Assembly (NCBI GenBank): GCA_019914995.1
Contig: CM034135.1
Coordinates: 1,738,501 to 1,802,500 of the forward strand
DNA length: 64,000 nucleotides
Reading direction: 5' to 3'
DNA from: Acanthochlamys bracteata
Lineage: Eukaryota; Streptophyta; Magnoliopsida; Pandanales; Velloziaceae
The notes under the pieces were generated by a model, which worked only from the letters and a program-made list of their open reading frames with translations, was not told the DNA's origin and did not search any database. Made by a program: the position numbers and the translations under genes. Below, piece after piece: positions 23,101-36,464 of this stretch (its first letter is position 1; the number at the start of each line of letters is the position of its first letter).

Positions 23101-24051
23101 TAATAAAATAATATTTTTTAAAAATGAAAGATAGTTTCTTTTTTCTATAAAAAATGAATTATATATTTTATTTCAAAAAATAATAAAATAAATAGAAATA
23201 GTATCTTACAATATAAAATATTTTTATTATATTTCAAATTTTAAATAAAATTTATATAATATTATAAAAAATTATTAAAAAATATTAAAAGAAATTTTTT
23301 TTTACACGCTATGAAACACTTATCCAAACAATACCTTAGATGTCGCTGGAAAAACATTATAGATGCAAATATTCGCAGTTTTAATCTTCAAATATTTTTG
23401 GAATGCGATCCATTTAATTGCCAAGCAGGGGAATAGAAAGCTATTTTTGAAACTCTAGTTCTTTTCTATAAATTTTAAAATCGGTCATTTTATGTGCGAT
23501 CAATTACTATTATTGGATTCAACTTTTATTTCTACATGAAACTCTTATCTCTAAAAAAATCATTCTAAATTTCAATGAACACTCGAAACTCTAATTCAAC
23601 TTCCTACTGAACTTCAATTTTTATGAAACTCTCTTCTTGCGAATTTACTTTGATATGATGATTGAAAGACGCTCTTGTTTGTTAGTTTTTTCTAATAAAT
23701 AAGTACATTGGAGTAAATAGGTTATTTGTCTATAATCTCAACTTTAATGGAGTTGAATATATCTGAAACATAGTTAAAACTTAAGCCCAGTCTCCAAGCC
23801 CAAAACAAACCCAAAAGTTTTGTAGGTGTCAGGCCTATTCTGTTGTTCACATTATCTTCAACCACTGTTCATTCAGAAGACGCGATTTAAATGGTCATGT
23901 GAGAGAGGTTGCTGCAAAATTTACAAGAAACAATCTCACTAGATTTGCTGTTTCTGATTTTATTTTTGTAGTTCTACTCAACGGTTGACTGAAAATCTCA
24001 AACTTTTCAATTGGGGAGGGGATTTGTATGGAACTTTCATGTTGAGATAAA
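20130..24051. other. spacer, no supported gene
   Basis: LSH upstream region and the leader of the EMB2279-like gene. It has short frames (20486-20680, 20692-20886, 22223-22417) without domains or homology. A MITE-like element lies at 23083-23339. Otherwise AT-rich unique-looking sequence in which I see nothing further. Confidence 0.55.
23083..23339. mobile_element. MITE, AT-rich family (degraded)
   Basis: Left end aaggcatgtttgaaaatgct and right end ttatccaaacaataccttag are roughly inverse (GGCATGTTTGG against GGTATTGTTTGG). The inside carries the family blocks (caaaaaataataaaataaat, attattaaaaaatattaaaa). Non-coding, about 255 bases. Confidence 0.55.
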
Positions 24052-27000
24052 ATGGATATTCACATGCTGCAAAGAAATTGGATGGTTCTGCCCAGTTGTT
24101 GTTCAAATTCATCGACGGATCAACATTTTCTGGTAATACAGAAACCCATTTTCGGTATTAGATTGAATTTTATTTCTGCGAGGAAAAGTTTGGATTTTGG
24201 TGCACGAGGACAGAAGTTTGGGATAATCTGTGCATTGGGTAATGGCGGTGGAATTCTGGAGAAAGAAGTAGAGTTTAGTCCCATGTTTAGTGATTACGTG
24301 AAGCTCATGGAATCTGCTAAAACGGATAAGAGTCGAAGTTCTTCAAATGTCGATTCTTCTGGTGATAACTTGAGAAAAAGAGGAAAGAAAATGGTTGAAT
24401 TGAAGAATAAGGAGAGTGGTAGAAACTCTAGCAAAGGAAGGATATGGTTGAAGAAAGGGAAGGATAATTCAGTTGAGCAAAGTGGTGGTAATGGTGGATG
24501 GAATTTGGTTGAACAGATTTTGGAGAAAAAGACTGGAAAAATAAATCGTCATTCAAGTGGAAACAGAGAGTGCGGTGAGGTAAGAAGTCATAATTTGAAG
24601 AAACAAATTTACAGAAGTCTGCATAGAGGTCGTGGTGGAGAAAATTTTTCAAGGAGATTTGAGAGAAGTGAGATGGGAGATTTTACGGTTCCTTCTGATG
24701 GCAGGAGAAAACTTAAAATTGTTGGTAACAACTCGGTTAGAAAGTATCTTTATTCAGAGGGACAAAAAGTCGATAGTGGTAACTCCACACAAGTGCAGAG
24801 GAGGCAGATTAATGGTTCTTCAGAGTTCGTTAAACAGGAGGTATACCAAGATAACTATGCGTGTCTTCATCGGAGCCAGTTGGAAAAGAAAATTGCTGAG
24901 TCAGGAAGCTCTGCTGGTGTAATTAGTAGGGAGACTTTTCAAGACAAGTCAGTGATGGAGAAGAGTGCCTCTCAAAGTAGTGAGTTTTATGAGGCTAACA
25001 TAACAAAGAAGATTGATGCACCTCAGGCTTGTACGAAGTTTGGAAAATATTGGAGGTCACATAAGGAAGTTGACCCAAGTGGTGCTATTGATTTTGAGGA
25101 TAGAGCTGCCTTTAAAACTTTTGAAGTTTTTACTGATGTCAGGAACAGGCCAAGAGTGCTGCGAATGGAGTTAGAAGCAAGAATTCAAAAGCTAGCAAAA
25201 TGGTAGTTGCATTTCTTTGGTTTTAATGACCTCATATGTTTTTGCTTGGATTACAGAACTCTAGCATTCTCATACTCAAGTAGATCACCCATAAATCTTT
25301 TTTTGTCAACTTGGCTGTCTAGATCTGAAATTTATTTTCTCTACATTTCTCTAGTACTAATGAATGCTATATCTGCTTCTAGTCAGCATAACTCCAAAAT
25401 GGTGATTGCTATGATCAAATCAAGTAGCGGTAGCCATTGGTCTGAAATGTTCTAATCTAGGTAATAGTTGTAGATTATAGCGTGTGAAGGCTATGGTGTA
25501 TTTTTATCATCCAGTAAAGATTCTGAGTTAATGCATATTCCTTACCCGAATAGAATTGTGATTTCAAAATGGACTATTATGTGATATTTCGGAAACATAG
25601 CTTATTGATTCATAAAAGTATAAATCATCTCAGATCCATATTAATTCCAGACACTTTCAAGACAATTTGACTGAAGATTTTTCATTGCCATGGCATAGGT
25701 TGAATGCAACAGATGTGAAAATGCCTCAGTGGCAGTTCTCGAAGATAATGCACAGTGCCAAAATCAAATTTACAGATCACTCTTTACTGAGAGTTGTACA
25801 GATATTAGGTGACTTTGGAAACTGGAAACGAGCATTACAAGTTGTTGAGTGGCTTGAATCACATGATCAGTATAAATCTCATAAGAGCAGGTATGAGTAG
25901 ATGTATCTCCTTAAGAAAGTCTTTGGTCATAAGAAGATTTTGTTAATTGATTAAACTTTTCTACATGTTCAAGTTTCATCATTCTCTAGTTCATTTCATT
26001 TTAGTATTACATATAGGTAGGATCACTTATAAGTCTTTCTACCATCAGTTGTCTTCATTTATGACATATTAGGTCAAGCCTTGCATATTCTTTGTGATAA
26101 CTCTTCCTTAGATGTGTGTGGAACATGTATTCGTCTCTGTTGGAATCTTGGTACTTGGTAGTCTATGCATTATTTGATTTGATAGCATAACCTTATGCAG
26201 ATACATTTATACAGCTGTGCTTGATGTACTTGGGAAGGCAAGGCGGCCCACTGAGGCATTGAATATCTTTTATGCCATGCGGGTAAAGAAAAATTCTGTG
26301 TTCTTTATCTTATATTGCTTACCTGCATCTGTTTGTGCTAATGTTGCGAGTATTTGTCATTTGTAGCGAGAGCTGTATTCATACCCTGACCTGGCAGCTT
26401 ATCACTGTATTGCTGTTACTCTTGGACAAGCTGGACTTATTAAAGAGCTTTTTGATGTCATTGATTGCATGACGGAATTTCCAAAAAATAAATTTAAGTT
26501 AGGCCCTTTTCAGAAGTGGGATCCACAATTGGAGCCGGACCTTATAGTATATAATTCTGTGAGTGTTATATAATGCTGTGAGTTTTATATCAATAAGATG
26601 GCATGCCTTTCCTGAAATTCTCAACTAGCAACTGATGTCATTCACCACCGCTTTACCTTGTCCAGGTTCTGAATGCCTGTGTCCAAAAAAAGCAGTGGGA
26701 AGGAGCTTTTTGGGTGTTGCAACAGTTAAAACAGCAGAGCATAAAGCCTACAAACACAACTTATGGCCTTGTAATGGAGGCAAGCTTCTTAGTACCTAGT
26801 CTAACTAAGAATGTCTGTCGCGTGTAACAGAGTGCTTATGTACTGTACTTTTGTTTATATATGTACATCAATCTTCATTTCTAGACATAATATAACATAT
26901 TATGCAACAATGATCGATATATGATATTTCAAGTTTCCAAAAGTAAAATATGTAGGCATTTTTGCAATTTCGCCCCTTTTGCTCACAATCTTGCTGAGTG

Positions 27001-28575
27001 CTTTGGCAGCCGTTCAGATTTCATTTTAGAAGTAGCTTATCAGTATGATAGAGTTATTTCAGTACATTATATTCACTAGTAGCTTTGTGGTTTTATGTGG
27101 CAGGTGATGCTTGCATGTGGCAAATATAACTTGGTGCATGAATTTTTCATGAAAGTGCAGAAGAACTCTGTGCCAAGTGCTTTAAACTATAAAGGTATCT
27201 ACTTGACTAGAAAATTTTAAATTCACTTGTGCTTGGTGAATTGAATTGCTAGAACTCATTCACATCTATTTCAGTACTTGTGAATACATTCTGGAGAGAG
27301 GGGAAAACTAATGAGGCTGTGCAAGCAGTAAAAGATATGGAAAAGCGCGGAATAGTTGGATCAGCTAGTCTCTATTATGACCTTGCTCGTTGCCTCTGCA
27401 GCTCCAGAAGATGTCAGGAAGCTCTTCTCCAGGTTTGTGACTAATCTATCTGCCCTGTCATTTTAGTGGTCATCTGGTTTCATGTTTCTTTCTCTGCATA
27501 CCTTTTCTTTTAAAAGTTTCTGGAGGGAGAATTGTAGTGTACTACGGTGAAACAAAATATGCAAAATTACAGATTATAGTTCTCTATTGCAGATTGACAA
27601 AATATGCAAGGTTGCAAAGAAGCCACTTGTTGTAACCTACACTGGCCTTATCCAAGCATGCCTAGATGCTGGAAACATTGAAGATAGTGCATACATCTTC
27701 AATCAAATGCATAGAGTTTGCTCCCCAAATACTGTCACCTACAATATAATGTTAAAAGCATACATTCAATATGGAATGTTTGAAGAAGCAAAAAATCTGT
27801 TTCAGAAGATTTTGGATGCTTCAAATAAGATTGATGAGGGAGTGTCCCCGAGTCAGAAGGTGTTTCCAGATAAGTTTACATTCAATACGATGATGGAGGC
27901 TTGTGCCTCAATGAAGCATTGGGACGATTTGCAAGATGTCTATCAACAAATGTTACGTCATGGATATCACTTTGATGCTAGAAGGCACCTAAAGATGGTT
28001 ATGGATGCTTTAAGAGCTGGGAAGGTAAGCCACTAATTGCTTTTGTTTTTGTTAGTTGTACTTTTCTAACTTCAAGCATTTCATCACTTATTCTGCTATT
28101 TTTATAAATTGCATTTTCTGCTAAAAGTGGTTTATTCTCACCATCTACTTTGAAGTGTCTTGACTTTTGAGTGATGTAATGTACTGGACTTTGAGTGAAT
28201 GGGATTACTGGCTTTCAGGTTGACATGCTTGAAATAACTTGGGACTACATGGTTGGTTCATTTCGCATACCTCCAACTCCTATCATCAAAGAACGATTTT
28301 GCATGAAATTAGAGGAAGAAGACTGCACCGCAGCAATATTCTGTATCAGCACCCATAAAGAACTCGAGATGAATGCTTTCTCAGAGAATTCATGGTTGAA
28401 CTTATTCGAGATCAATGCTCATCGATTCAAGAAAGAAACTGTAGTCAGATTGGCTCGAGAAGTAAGCGACCAATATACCAAAACCGGTGATCATCACCTT
28501 GCAGTCTATCAAAATCTACTGAAAGCTTGTAACAAGTTCGTTTCCTTTACAGCTTCTTCAGGCTCTGGTAAATGA
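24052..28575 (+). CDS. EMB2279: chloroplast PPR protein, EMB2279-like
   Basis: Nine exons join in phase to 922 residues: 24052-25202, 25699-25890, 26201-26282, 26367-26558, 26666-26779, 27104-27194, 27275-27432, 27593-28024, 28219-28575. Residues 1-380 are a low-complexity Ser/Lys/Arg/Gly region behind a likely chloroplast transit peptide. After RVLRMELEARIQKLAKW comes a P-class PPR array, including VLDVLGKARRPTEALNIF, AYHCIAVTLGQAGLIKELF, EPDLIVYNSVLNACVQKKQW, LARCLCSSRRCQEAL and VTYTGLIQACLDAGNIEDS. The order and wording match the Arabidopsis pair At1g30610 (EMB2279) and At5g67570 (DG1/EMB1408); EMB2279 is the nearer by its WQFSK and ACVQKKQWEGAFWVLQQLK segments. Such proteins are needed for chloroplast gene expression and embryo survival. 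Intron 5 uses a GC donor (GAG then GCAAGC). The last 60 residues are non-PPR. Confidence 0.85.
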
Positions 28576-28850
28576 TTTCCAAACACAAAAGCGAACTCTT
28601 TATTGAAGTTCATAATCCCAAAAAGATATCGGTGATGAAATCTCAGGGAAAGCTCTCCTGTTTTGTTATGAACCATACAGCTGGTGAATCTGTTCCGCAA
28701 ACTAGGTATTCCTTGCTATACAGGTTAGACCCAAAAATTAAAAAATCATATATAGTAGGCCTGTGGCCGTATATTCGTATTGTCTGTAATCAATATACAG
28801 ATTTTTATTTTAAATTTTGAGTTAAGTGGTTCATTCGCTCAGTATAAATA

Positions 28851-29080
28851 GAGTGCGTTTAGTGGTGCATACCAAATACTATTTTTTAATTTTTTTAATT
28901 TTATATTTTTAAATATATATATTATAAGTATTTAAAAAATTAGATAATGTAGAAAAATTTTACATAAAATAATATTTTTATTATTTTTTTAAAAATAAAA
29001 AAATAAATTTATTTTTTAAAAAAATAAAAATATTTTTTATTTAAAAAAAGTTTCATTTATAAACAATTTTTTTACAAATG
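28851..29080. mobile_element. MITE, AT-rich family
   Basis: Begins gagtgcgtttagtggtgcat and carries, in the orientation of the 35957 copy, the blocks tagataatgtagaaaaattt, atttttattatttttttaaa and aatattttttatttaaaaaa. The right end is indistinct (tttataaacaatttt). It lies about 275 bases past the EMB2279-like stop. An unrelated AT-rich stretch follows to about 29345. Confidence 0.5.
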
Positions 29081-29518
29081 GTTCGGCAACTGTAACGACC
29101 AGGTTAATTATATAAATTTTAGTTATATAAAAGTGAATATTATAAAATTTTAGTTTTGTAAAAATAAAGTTAGATAAAAAATTAAATTTTTGTGAAATTA
29201 AAATTTTAAGTAGTAATTAAACTATGTGAAGTGAGTTTGAAGTTAAAATTTGATAAAAACTAAAATTTGATATAGAAATAAAAATAGAATTGAAAATAAT
29301 AATTATGATAGAACTCAAAATTTAGAATAAAAAATAAATTCTTTTTCATTAAAAAATTTAAAATATGCCTCGAAATGGTCTGGTACATCGATTCCTTTTT
29401 ACACATTACGTAAATTTGTTAATATAATAGGGCGTTTCTGCAAAACAAACACTTAAGAAATCTATTGTCAAAGCGAGCGGACATTTTTACATTGTAATCC
29501 TACAACTTTCAACAAGTA

Positions 29519-29710
29519 CTACTCGACTTCTTTATGTGAATATTAGGAGGTTAATTTCGCGAAACAACAAATACATAGCCTGATTTGCAAACTCTATTAA
29601 TCGAGACGAAACGTTTTAACGCCAGACAAATACAAATCGACTCCTTTATAATATTAGGAATATATGAGGTATATTTAACAAACAACAAATTCATTTAGCC
29701 TTATTTTGCA
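29519..29710. repeat. two-copy degenerate direct repeat
   Basis: Copy one (about 29519-29600) and copy two (about 29638-29710) share, in order, cgact-cctttat, atattagga, aaacaacaaat-cat, agcct and tttgcaaa, with small gaps. A separate motif gggcgtttctgcaaa sits just left at 29430. No coding capacity; origin unknown, perhaps an old transposon remnant. Confidence 0.5.
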
Positions 29711-30088
29711 AAATATAGTATACCAGTGGAGAGTGGAGAAAAAATAATTTACAATTACCCCCAAAATATTTAACTAAAAACACTCGACACCTTTCGTGAT
29801 ATATATATCTAAAATTTGTAGCTTTTAAATCTTTCTGAAACGAGAAAGATTCACATAATATAAAACACGCAGAACCATTTCTAGTAAAAATATTCAATCT
29901 TCGTCTTCATTCTTTTTTTTTTTTCTTTCTTGCTTTCTTGAACTTTTTATCAACAAATTCAATTTTTTTTTAGACAATCGGGAAGAAAGAAGTTTGTTTT
30001 GATTCAATCCATCCATTCATCAAGCAATTATTCTATGGAGACTGGTTTCGCAGAGAGGTTCTAGGGTTTTAGAGAATTTTTTTACAAG

Positions 30089-33000
30089 ATGGTTGGAGTT
30101 GAAGGAGACGGTAGTGGTGGTGGGTCTTCTGATTCGCATAACCCTATTCAAGATTAATTGCATGAACCTTCGTTTCTTGTGGATGTTGTTGGATCTAGTC
30201 AATTTGATTGCTGGTCTTTGTTGTTGTTGTTGCTTGACTGTTGATTTTTTTATGAAATTAGTTTAGAGTTCGATTGGATTGGAAGAGCTTGTAATGGTTG
30301 ATTGAATTGAATTCAGATGAAGCTGGATGGATGAATGTTAGTTGTTTTATTAAAAAGAAAAAAACAACTATCCATATTGTTTAGTTGAATTTTGTTGTCA
30401 GTGAGAATGTGTTTTATATCCGCTGATTGATATTTTGTTTTGATGTATTCAACTTTATTACTTCCTTTTTTTGTTTTAGAAGGAGGTAGAATTAAGGGAG
30501 TAGTTTGATGTTGGGGTTTGCTGAATATGTTTTTCGGTTGACTTGTGGTCTTGGTCTTGTAATAATGTTAGGGTGAGTTCGTGGAGTCATATCTGCTTGT
30601 TGATTGTTTTAGATTTGTAGTTATTGCTTTCATATTCAACTCAAAGTGTTAGGTTTGGTATAAATGTGAAGTGCTGTTTATATTGATGCTTTTTCACGAT
30701 TTTCATACTTCTTAGTATCTTACAGGTTTCTGTTAAACTTTATGTGGTTAGCTTTTGGTGTAGCATTTTGTATATCAACTACTTTGTTGACAATAAGGCA
30801 AAAGTTATTTTCATGCATTAGAAGTTTAGACTCCTTGTAATTCTTGGTTGTCGTTTACAAACTTTTAAGTTTTATCTTATCCGCTTGCTGAAATTTTTGA
30901 TTTATTTAAAGTTGTAAAATTCTTTCTAACTGGATATGGACTTATTTTCAGTGATCAAACTAACAAAAGTATAACTTAATTGCCCTTCTCACTCCAAGCT
31001 TAATCCACTGGCTCAACCAGCTAACTGACATTTATATGCAGAGATTCCTCGATTCGATGCTTCACAATATGATTTTTTCGGCAAGGCCGTAGTGGAGGAA
31101 GTTGAGTTAGGGGGACTGGAAGATGAAGATGCTGAGAATGATCTTGCTTTTGGCAGTCATGATGATCCCTTATCCTCTTTGGACAAAGACGAAGTAAGTT
31201 TTTTTTATCAGAATAAGAACAGTGAACTCATTTTAGGTAATTTTTGGCATTCACGAGGCTGCATTATGTTTGCCTTCACTTATCCTCTTTGAACTCATTC
31301 TTTTATGTTTTTATTGGAAGACGATTGCTAGTACGAGTAGTGTGCATTATTGATCCACTTTTACTTTTGGATGCTTGTTTTATGTAGGTTCTTTGGGCTT
31401 GTAGAGTGATCTATCTGTTTCTGTGTCAATTTCTGGATTTTATATAAGGACCACAACACTAGATGTTTTCATTTTGTTTTGGATTTTCCTCCGATCTTAT
31501 TGATTATCTAGGCATAAATTCTTTTCGTTTTCGGCAAGAGATTGATCTGCTTCATGTGCATGTACAATAAACACTCACTGTTGTTGTTAAAAGATCATTT
31601 GTTGGATTTTACAGGGGGGAGGTCTTGGCTCCTTTTCAGACATTGATGACCTCTCAAGCGCTTTCTTAAAGGTTGCTTGATTATATAATATCTGCTATAT
31701 GTTATTTAAGGTGGTTCTTGATATGTAGACTTCTTTGTTAGGTGGATTTCCTTTTATAGCACAGCAGAAGTCGTAGTTCTTGCCTTGTTGATGAGCGATT
31801 TTGAGAACATGAACATGTTGCCATGATTTCAATAAATTGTGTAGCCATATGTTTAATCTAAATGGAGTAGGTTGACGTGATTTCCAAACTGATTAATGTG
31901 GTTGTCAATGTCTTATGTAAGGGAGTTTAAGCTTTATGATTTACTCTTTGCTGTATCAGAAGATATTTGTTTTTTTTTAATTGCTTTTTCTTTTTTTGGC
32001 AGATATCATCTATGCCTTCATAGCATTGACCTATTGATATTACTTGGTTGGTCTGTGATATTTTAACTTAAATGTACGTAGACTCAATACTATCTTCATG
32101 ATCATGTCTTGTTTTCATCAGTCTGTCCGGTGAAACTTGTTGTGCTTTACCTGTTAGTTCCTCCTAAAGTTTTGGTCAAAATTTTATAAATGAAGGTTTT
32201 TATTTTAGCAGGTCGGATATTAAGTTTGTCATCAGAGTGCAATATGATTGACAAATTCAAGTAACATATCAACATCTGAATAGAAGCTGCATTCTGGTCC
32301 TTTTAACTATTTTTATGGTATTGGAGTACATTTATGGCGTGATAGTAAAAGTTTCCTTTTTATCGTTTGCAGTACACTTTGGAGGAAACAGTTGTTAGAT
32401 GTTAGGCACACGTACACGTTCTGACTCCCTTTTAAAAGTGAGATGATTTTGTGTAAATAGCAGTAGGGGGAGGCAAAAGAAAACTTACAGATATTAAAGT
32501 TATATCATAATTGAAGTTATTTCTTACTTTCTAGTTGTATTTCTTGGGCAAAGTAGTGATCCATTACAGTTAACAACTTCAAAAATATGCATTAATTGGA
32601 ACATTACTTAGCCCATGCATCTCTTTGGTTTTAGAAGTATGAACAGGGCTGGTATTTTCTAATTGGCATAAATTTCTACTCATCTTAGTATGCTAACTTT
32701 TATTTTGCTAACAATGGTTTGCATGTCAAGGTACTAGTGATGTTTTGCAGCAGTTCAGCTCTTTGTGTGTAAGGTTGTTAATTTCCAATCTCCAGATTAT
32801 TATGGATATTATCAATTATATAGAATTTTTCTTATCATTGTTGCACCCAATTTTAATTTGACTTCTGGTTCTTAGCCTATTTTCTTTTGTATCTCAGTTG
32901 GACAAAGTAGTTGGTGGACCAAGAACTGCAGGAATTATTGGTGAAAGAAAATCTCTTTCTAGGGAAAGTGAGTAACCTTTCCGATGTTAAGTGTTTTAAT

Positions 33001-35456
33001 TGATTTATTTTTTGACTCTGCTCAAAAGCTACTAGTATCCAAAATTTCTAGTCTGGTGCACCTCTAAACATCTGCGTATTGTATTCTGGCAAAATGTTTC
33101 AAATATTCACTTATGATTTGTTTACCTATGCATTTGGAATGCAAGCTATCATGCTATTTAAACACAGTGGAGGTACAAATCTTGTTTTGGTATATTGTTT
33201 TGATGCAACTTGTTCTTATTTCATACAGATCTAATTAGCACATACAAAACAACACAAAGAATAAGTCGCATAAATACGTTATGGGTATGCTTGTCCTGGC
33301 ATTCTCATGATTGTCTTTTCTTGACATAATGCTATATACATTCAGGCTCTACTGCTGCAGACTGGGTACATGTGCCAGACTTTCCAAACTGGGATGATCG
33401 GCAAGAATTGAGTGCTGATAGTAGTCAGGAAGGCAAAAAGTGTTGGTCACATCCTCATCCTTCAGATCTTCTTCTTGAGGCCAAACCCTTGTACAGAACC
33501 TCCACATATCCCCAACAGCAGCAGTCACTGCCACTGCCGCTACATCAAAATGCTCCCAGTGAGCCAGTCCCTATTCCTAATCCAACATTCACTTCATACC
33601 CTCTACCTGCTGCACAGTTGCCTGTTGCATATGACCATCCACATCATTTGCAGACCTCATCTCCGAGAAGTGGGTTACGCATTCCTTTCCCTGCCCCTAA
33701 TCTCTCTCCTTTTGGTGGTCCCCAGCATCAAGGACCACCACATGGCTCACGGCACATTGCGAACATGTCGCAGTATGGCTCTGCAGGCGCTCCCATCAAT
33801 GAACAGCAGCATAATAATCGGCTGAACCAACCTGGTGTATATCCATGGGAGCACCCGAGTGTCTTGCCTAACTTATATCAACAGCAGTTGCCCCATCTCA
33901 ATGGCCTAATGTCTCCGCATGTGTTACCACCTCAACAGCATAGCCAACATCAAATCCAGCCATCACCATCACATATTACTCATATGCAGTCACAGCTATT
34001 CAGTTCCCATGCTTCCCCACCTCAAATGGTGAATAAGTTTGCAATGATGTTTGGTATGGCTGATTCCAGTGATCAGCATTTGAAACCAATGCCTAGGGGC
34101 GGACAAAGCTTGCTAGCTCCCTATCATGGTTTTGATACTGGGTCTCAGATGTATGAAAACAGTTGGCCACAATTCCGATCAAAGTATATGACGCCCGAAG
34201 AGATTGAAAACATCATGAGGATGCAGCATATTGCAACTCACAGCAGTGACCCCTATGTTAATGATTACTATCATCAAGCTTGTCTTGCAAAAAAATCTGC
34301 AGGTTCCAGGGTCAAGCATCATTTTTGTCCATCTTCACTCAAAGATACGACTTCTGGTACCCGTCCTAACAGTGAGCCACATGCATTCCTTCAAGTTGAT
34401 GCCCTTGGGAGGCTTCCCTTCTCTTCAATCCGAAGGCCTCGCCCTCTTCTTGAAGTGGAGCCACCTACTGCATCTACTGATAACAGCATTGGCCAGAAAT
34501 CTTCTGAGAAACCTCTTGAACAAGAACCAATGTTGGCTGCAAGAATCACAATTGAGGATGGACTTTGTGTTCTTCTCGATGTTGATGACATTGATCGTGT
34601 GATGCAGTTCAAGCAACCACAAGATGATGGTTCTCATTTGAAACAAAGACGACAAGTCCTCTTAGAAGGCCTTGCCACATCTTTACAGTTAGTTGATCCA
34701 CTGGGCCCTGGTAAAGCTGGTGAGTCAGTGGCTCTAGCCCACGAGGATGATCTTGTATTTCTTCGCCTGATCTCACTGCCCAAGGGCCAGAAGCTTATAT
34801 CACGTTACCTGCAGCTGCTTTATCCTAAAAGCGAGCCGACTCGTATAGTCTGTATGGCTATCTTCCGCCACTTGCGGTTCTTATTTGGTGGTCTGCCCTC
34901 AGATCCTCATGCAGCTCAAACAACAATGAACCTTGCCAAGACTGTTTCCTCTTGTGTAGAGAGCATGGATCTGAGCTCTCTCAGTGCCTGTCTTGCTGCT
35001 GTAGCTTGCTCATCAGAGCAACCACCTCTACGGCCCCTTCGAAGCTCTGCAGGTGATGGGGCCTCGACTATTTTAAAGTCTGTTCTTGAGAGAGCAACTG
35101 AGCTTCTGACAAACAGTCACACAGCAATTAACTACAGTATGTCTGCGCGAACTCTGTGGCAGGCATCTTTTGATGCATTCTTTAATCTCCTGACCAAGTA
35201 CTGTTTGAGCAAGTATGATCGAGTCATGCAGTCATTGTTCTTACAAGCACCCAACATGGCTATTATTGGAGCAGAGGCTGCGAGTGCAATAAGTAGGGAA
35301 ATGCCTGTGGAACTGTTACGTGCCAGCATTCCTCACACAGACAAACGTCAGCGCAAGCAGCTAGTTGACTTTAGTCAGAGGTTGATACTAGTTACGGGTA
35401 ATAATGCCAATACAGGCACCAATGGACCAATTACTTCTGAATCTGTACCTGGTTAA
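30089..35456 (+). CDS. PAT1: PAT1 decapping activator (protein PAT1 homolog)
   Basis: Cytoplasmic scaffold of P-bodies that links deadenylated mRNA to LSM1-7 and the decapping enzyme; in Arabidopsis PAT1 also affects immunity and leaf development. Exons 2-5 are firm: 31042-31193, 31615-31671, 32898-32967, 33346-35456. They read [20 protein letters not shown], the acidic [31 protein letters not shown], a long Pro/Gln/His-rich region (about residues 150-380), the [17 protein letters not shown] segment, and the C-terminal helical Pat1 domain up to [13 protein letters not shown]. Exon 1 is my weakest call: an ATG at 30089 read to a donor at 30110 (GACG then GTAGTG) gives MVGVEGD and the right phase, for 803 residues in all, near the family length of about 780-800. 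A second GT a few bases on fits too. Introns are large at the 5' end (about 0.9 and 1.2 kb). Confidence 0.9.
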
Positions 35457-35956
35457 ACTCATCTGCAATTATGGCGTAGTTGTTTAAAAACTTGTGGGCT
35501 GTGGAGTTCCTAGCATCTGTTGCTATAATATACCTCTGATGAAGATGGAGCCTTCTGGTTTATATTGGAGAGAATGTTCTGATCGCATGAGTTTCAGAGT
35601 CTTGCTGATTGCTGCAGGGTAAATTTACACGCTACATTTTGCTTTCCCCTTAACTAAAAAGGCGTCTCTATCTAGATGATTATCGTAATTTTTGTGGTCC
35701 TTAGCATAACTGGCAGACTCGACCTGAAAATGCTTCTGGGTCACCGGGTTACCCACAGGGTCGACCCACTGGGTTTAGGGTTTACATAATTAACTCAACC
35801 CTTAGAAAGACCGATACCGCCTTCTCAATGAACAGAGAAGTAGCAGTCGATCCCTTTTAACAACAGCAAAGAAGGTAATTGGTCAATATGTTTTGCGTAA
35901 CGCTGGATTCTTGCAAGTTCAAATTTAATATTCATTCACCTTTTGGATGTGGCTCA

Positions 35957-36214
35957 GAGGGTGTTTGGCTTTGCTTTCCCTCAACCTAACTTTTCAATTT
36001 TTCATTTCATATTTTTCAATACATATTTTATAAATATATAAAAAATTTATTTAAAAATTTAGAAAGTGTAAAAAAATTCTACGAAGTGAGATTTTTTTAT
36101 TACATATTTTTATTATTTTTTTAGAAGTAAAAAAATAGAGCTTATTTTTTAAAAAGAACAAAAATACTTTTCATTTCACAAAAGCTCTATTTCATAAGCA
36201 ATCCCAAACGCCTC
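35957..36214. mobile_element. MITE, AT-rich GCGTTT family
   Basis: 258 bases. Ends gagggtgtttggctttgctt and aagcaatcccaaacgcctc are inverse to each other (GAGGCGTTTGGGATTGCTT). The interior is nearly the reverse complement of the HCS1-intron copy at 3941-4185 (ttctacgaagtgagattttt against its gatctcactccgtagaattt), so both probably moved recently. Confidence 0.8.
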
Positions 36215-36230
36215 AATAGTTGGATAAACA

Positions 36231-36443
36231 TCACAAGTAATGCTTCCTTCTAAATATTCCGCATATCATATGGTCGTTCCTTTTCTCTGAAAGGGCAAAA
36301 GAATCAAATAAGTTCATATACAAAAATTTTGATTTTGAAGGATTATCAAGCAAGTTCACCATAGCATGCTCAAGTTCTTCTAACGAAAAGACGCCATCTC
36401 CTTCCCCCATGACAAATTCAGTCGCAAAACTAGTAATAATCAC
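36231..36443 (-). pseudogene. EF-hand-like gene fragment between two MITEs
   Basis: A 70-codon frame reads VMGEGDGVFSLEELEHAMVN and onward through NLFDSFALSEKRNDH. The stretch GEGDGVFSLEEL fits positions 2-12 of a calcium-binding EF-hand loop (D at 5, G at 6, hydrophobic at 8, E at 12) with the first Asp missing. It is boxed in by MITEs ending at 36214 and starting at about 36465, and no further exons were found. I take it as a relic of a calcium-sensor-like gene, with low certainty. Confidence 0.3.
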
Positions 36444-36464
36444 TCGAATAGATACAACGGAAAA

